Assembly: GCA_963762575.1 (NCBI GenBank)
Contig: CAVXLL010000011.1
Span: forward strand, 186,001-250,000
DNA: 64,000 bases
DNA from: AP-15 sp963762575
GTDB lineage: Bacteria > Pseudomonadota > Alphaproteobacteria > ATCC43930 > CGMCC-115725
Reading direction: 5' to 3'
Part shown: positions 62,783 through 64,000 of the stretch, piece by piece
Layout: every line of letters starts with the position of its first letter
How positions within the stretch are numbered: position 1 is the first letter of the stretch
Program-made: the position numbers and the translations under genes
Notes under the pieces: generated by a model
What the model saw: only the letters and a program-made list of their open reading frames with translations
Told to the model about the DNA's origin: nothing
The model's database searches: none

Positions 62783-63977
62783 ATGTCTCCTATGTTTGCC
62801 GAGGCACAGCAAGCCCGGAAGGAGGCCGGTGCCGCGGCAGATCGCGTCGGTGTGACGCGAACTCGTGCTGACTGACTTCCGCAATTACCGCGAGACGAGA
62901 CTTGCCGTCGGCACCACGCCGGTGGTGCTGACCGGACCCAACGGTGCCGGCAAGACCAATCTCCTGGAAGCCGTGTCGTTTCTCGCGCCCGGCCGCGGAT
63001 TGCGCGGGGCCAAACTCGCCGAGATCGATCGTCGGCCCAGACCGGGGCAGGATGACGCGACCGGCGGCTGGGCTGTCGCCGCGGTCGTCGCGACCCGGCG
63101 CGGCAGCCTGCGCATCGGCACCGGGCACGACGCTACCGCAGGCGAGCGGCGGGTTGTGCGGATCGATGGCGAGCCGGTGCGCGGCCAAGCAGCGCTCGGC
63201 GAGCGACTCGGTGTCTTATGGCTGACCCCGCCGATGGACCGGCTGTTTATCGAGGGTCCGGGCGGACGGCGGCGTTTTCTCGACCGGCTCGTGCTCGGTC
63301 TCGACCCGGCGCACGGGTCGCGTGTCGCGGCCTATGAACAAGCATTGCGCGAGCGCTCGCGGTTGCTGCGCGACGGCCCGAAAGACCCGGCGTGGCTGAC
63401 CGCCCTCGAAGAGGTCATGGCCGAACAGGGCGTGGCGGTCGCGGCGGGGCGCCGCGAGGCCGTGCAACGGCTCGACGGTGCCTGCGCCGAGGCCGAGGGC
63501 CCGTTTCCGCGCGCCCGGCTGGTTCTCGCCGGCACGGTCGAGAAGTGGCTCGAAGCGGTGCCCGCGCTGGCCGTCGAAGCGGAGTTCGCCGCGACGCTCG
63601 CCGGCAACCGGCAGAGCGATGCGCAGGCCGGCGGCGCCCTGATCGGGCCGCATCGTTCCGACCTGCGCGTCAGTTTGGCCGAGACGGGAATTGCCGCCGA
63701 GCTGGCCTCGACCGGTGAGCAGAAGGCTTTGCTTATTGCGATCCTCCTCGCTCACGCGAGGCTGCAGCAGGCGGTGCGCGGTGAGCCGCCATTGCTGCTG
63801 CTCGACGAAATTGCCGCACATCTCGATGCGAGCCGGCGCGCGGCGTTGTTCGATGCGCTGCTGCGGCTCGACAGCCAGGCTTGGCTGACCGGCACCGACG
63901 AGGCGCTGTTCGCGCCATTGCGGCGCGACGCCCAGTTCCTCTCGGTGCACGAGGGGCAGCTGACCGCGGCCTCGTGA
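62783..63977 (+). CDS. recF: DNA replication and repair protein RecF, probably with an N-terminal frameshift
   Basis: The main frame, from GTG 62865 to TGA 63975-63977, gives 370 residues with LTDFRNYRETRL, VVLTGPNGAGKTNLLEAVSFLAPGRGLRG (Walker A), the RecF-type FIEGPGGRRRFLDRLVL, GALIGPHRSDL, STGEQKALLIAILLAHARL (ABC signature) and LLLLDEIAAHLD (Walker B). RecF normally begins with a beta strand ahead of LTDFRNY. Upstream in another frame MFAEAQQARKEAGAAADRVG then VTRTR could supply it if one base were removed near 62864-62867. The start at 62783-62792 is therefore possible. RecF binds gaps in DNA and loads RecA. Confidence 0.9.
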
Positions 63978-64000
63978 ACCCTGAAACTTCGAACAAGGAC

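Overview
The window looks like a chromosomal segment of a GC-rich alphaproteobacterium. The right end carries the replication-initiation block rpsT-dnaA-dnaN-recF in the order usual for Rhodospirillales and relatives. Other alphaproteobacterial signs are a heme A synthase, a NadQ-like regulator and two class III adenylate cyclases, one of them fused to TolB-like and TPR segments. I see no rRNA or tRNA gene, no CRISPR array, no prophage and no intact insertion sequence. The order-level placement is inference.

Layout. 1-1.9 kb: LPS heptose genes (the end of gmhB, convergent with a frameshifted hldE). 2.1-6.4 kb: DUF488, then a minus-strand operon of an orphan E1 alpha/beta 2-oxoacid dehydrogenase with an amidohydrolase and an unusual SDR. 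6.6-12.7 kb: alpha/beta hydrolase, a broken small secreted protein, a NadQ-like regulator, then a pair of overlapping surface-protein genes (polyproline protein and secreted beta-helix-like protein). 12.7-16.2 kb: peptidoglycan-binding protein, folP, folB, paired short chromate transporters. 16.2-26.1 kb: a bufferin-type RiPP system (DUF2063, DUF692 and a DUF2282 precursor) interrupted by a sensor adenylate cyclase, followed by two glucosidase-type genes and a DoxX protein. 26.2-28.3 kb: broken small genes and a BrnT/XRE toxin-antitoxin pair. 28.4-33.3 kb: methylmalonyl-CoA mutase, ctaA, and a frameshifted TPP enzyme. 33.4-34.3 kb: a scar holding the C-terminal remnants of PPK2 and DUF5996. 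34.3-39.1 kb: polyamine ABC transporter and an RMD1 protein. 39.3-47.2 kb: Rieske oxygenase, GNAT, and a peptide-type ABC system with duplicated binding proteins and no ATPase. 47.2-53.5 kb: methyltransferase, adenylate cyclase/TPR, Cys-rich protein, CapA, a damaged Phd/VapC pair, a TPR remnant. 53.5-58.9 kb: a six-gene minus-strand run of glycosyltransferases, a radical SAM protein, a molybdopterin oxidoreductase and a cytochrome b. 59.2-64 kb: rpsT, dnaA, dnaN, recF.

Two themes stand out. First, at least eight genes (hldE, the 7.5-kb gene, the 26.2-kb gene, the EVE gene, the TPP enzyme, the second binding protein, the dppB-like permease, and probably recF) carry a single-base frameshift, mostly in short A/T runs. 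This could be consensus error in the assembly or real decay. Second, there are remnants that indels cannot explain: the PPK2/DUF5996 scar, the Phd/VapC stop/start substitution and the TPR remnant. The most interesting intact biology is the split bufferin locus and the orphan E1-amidohydrolase-SDR operon.
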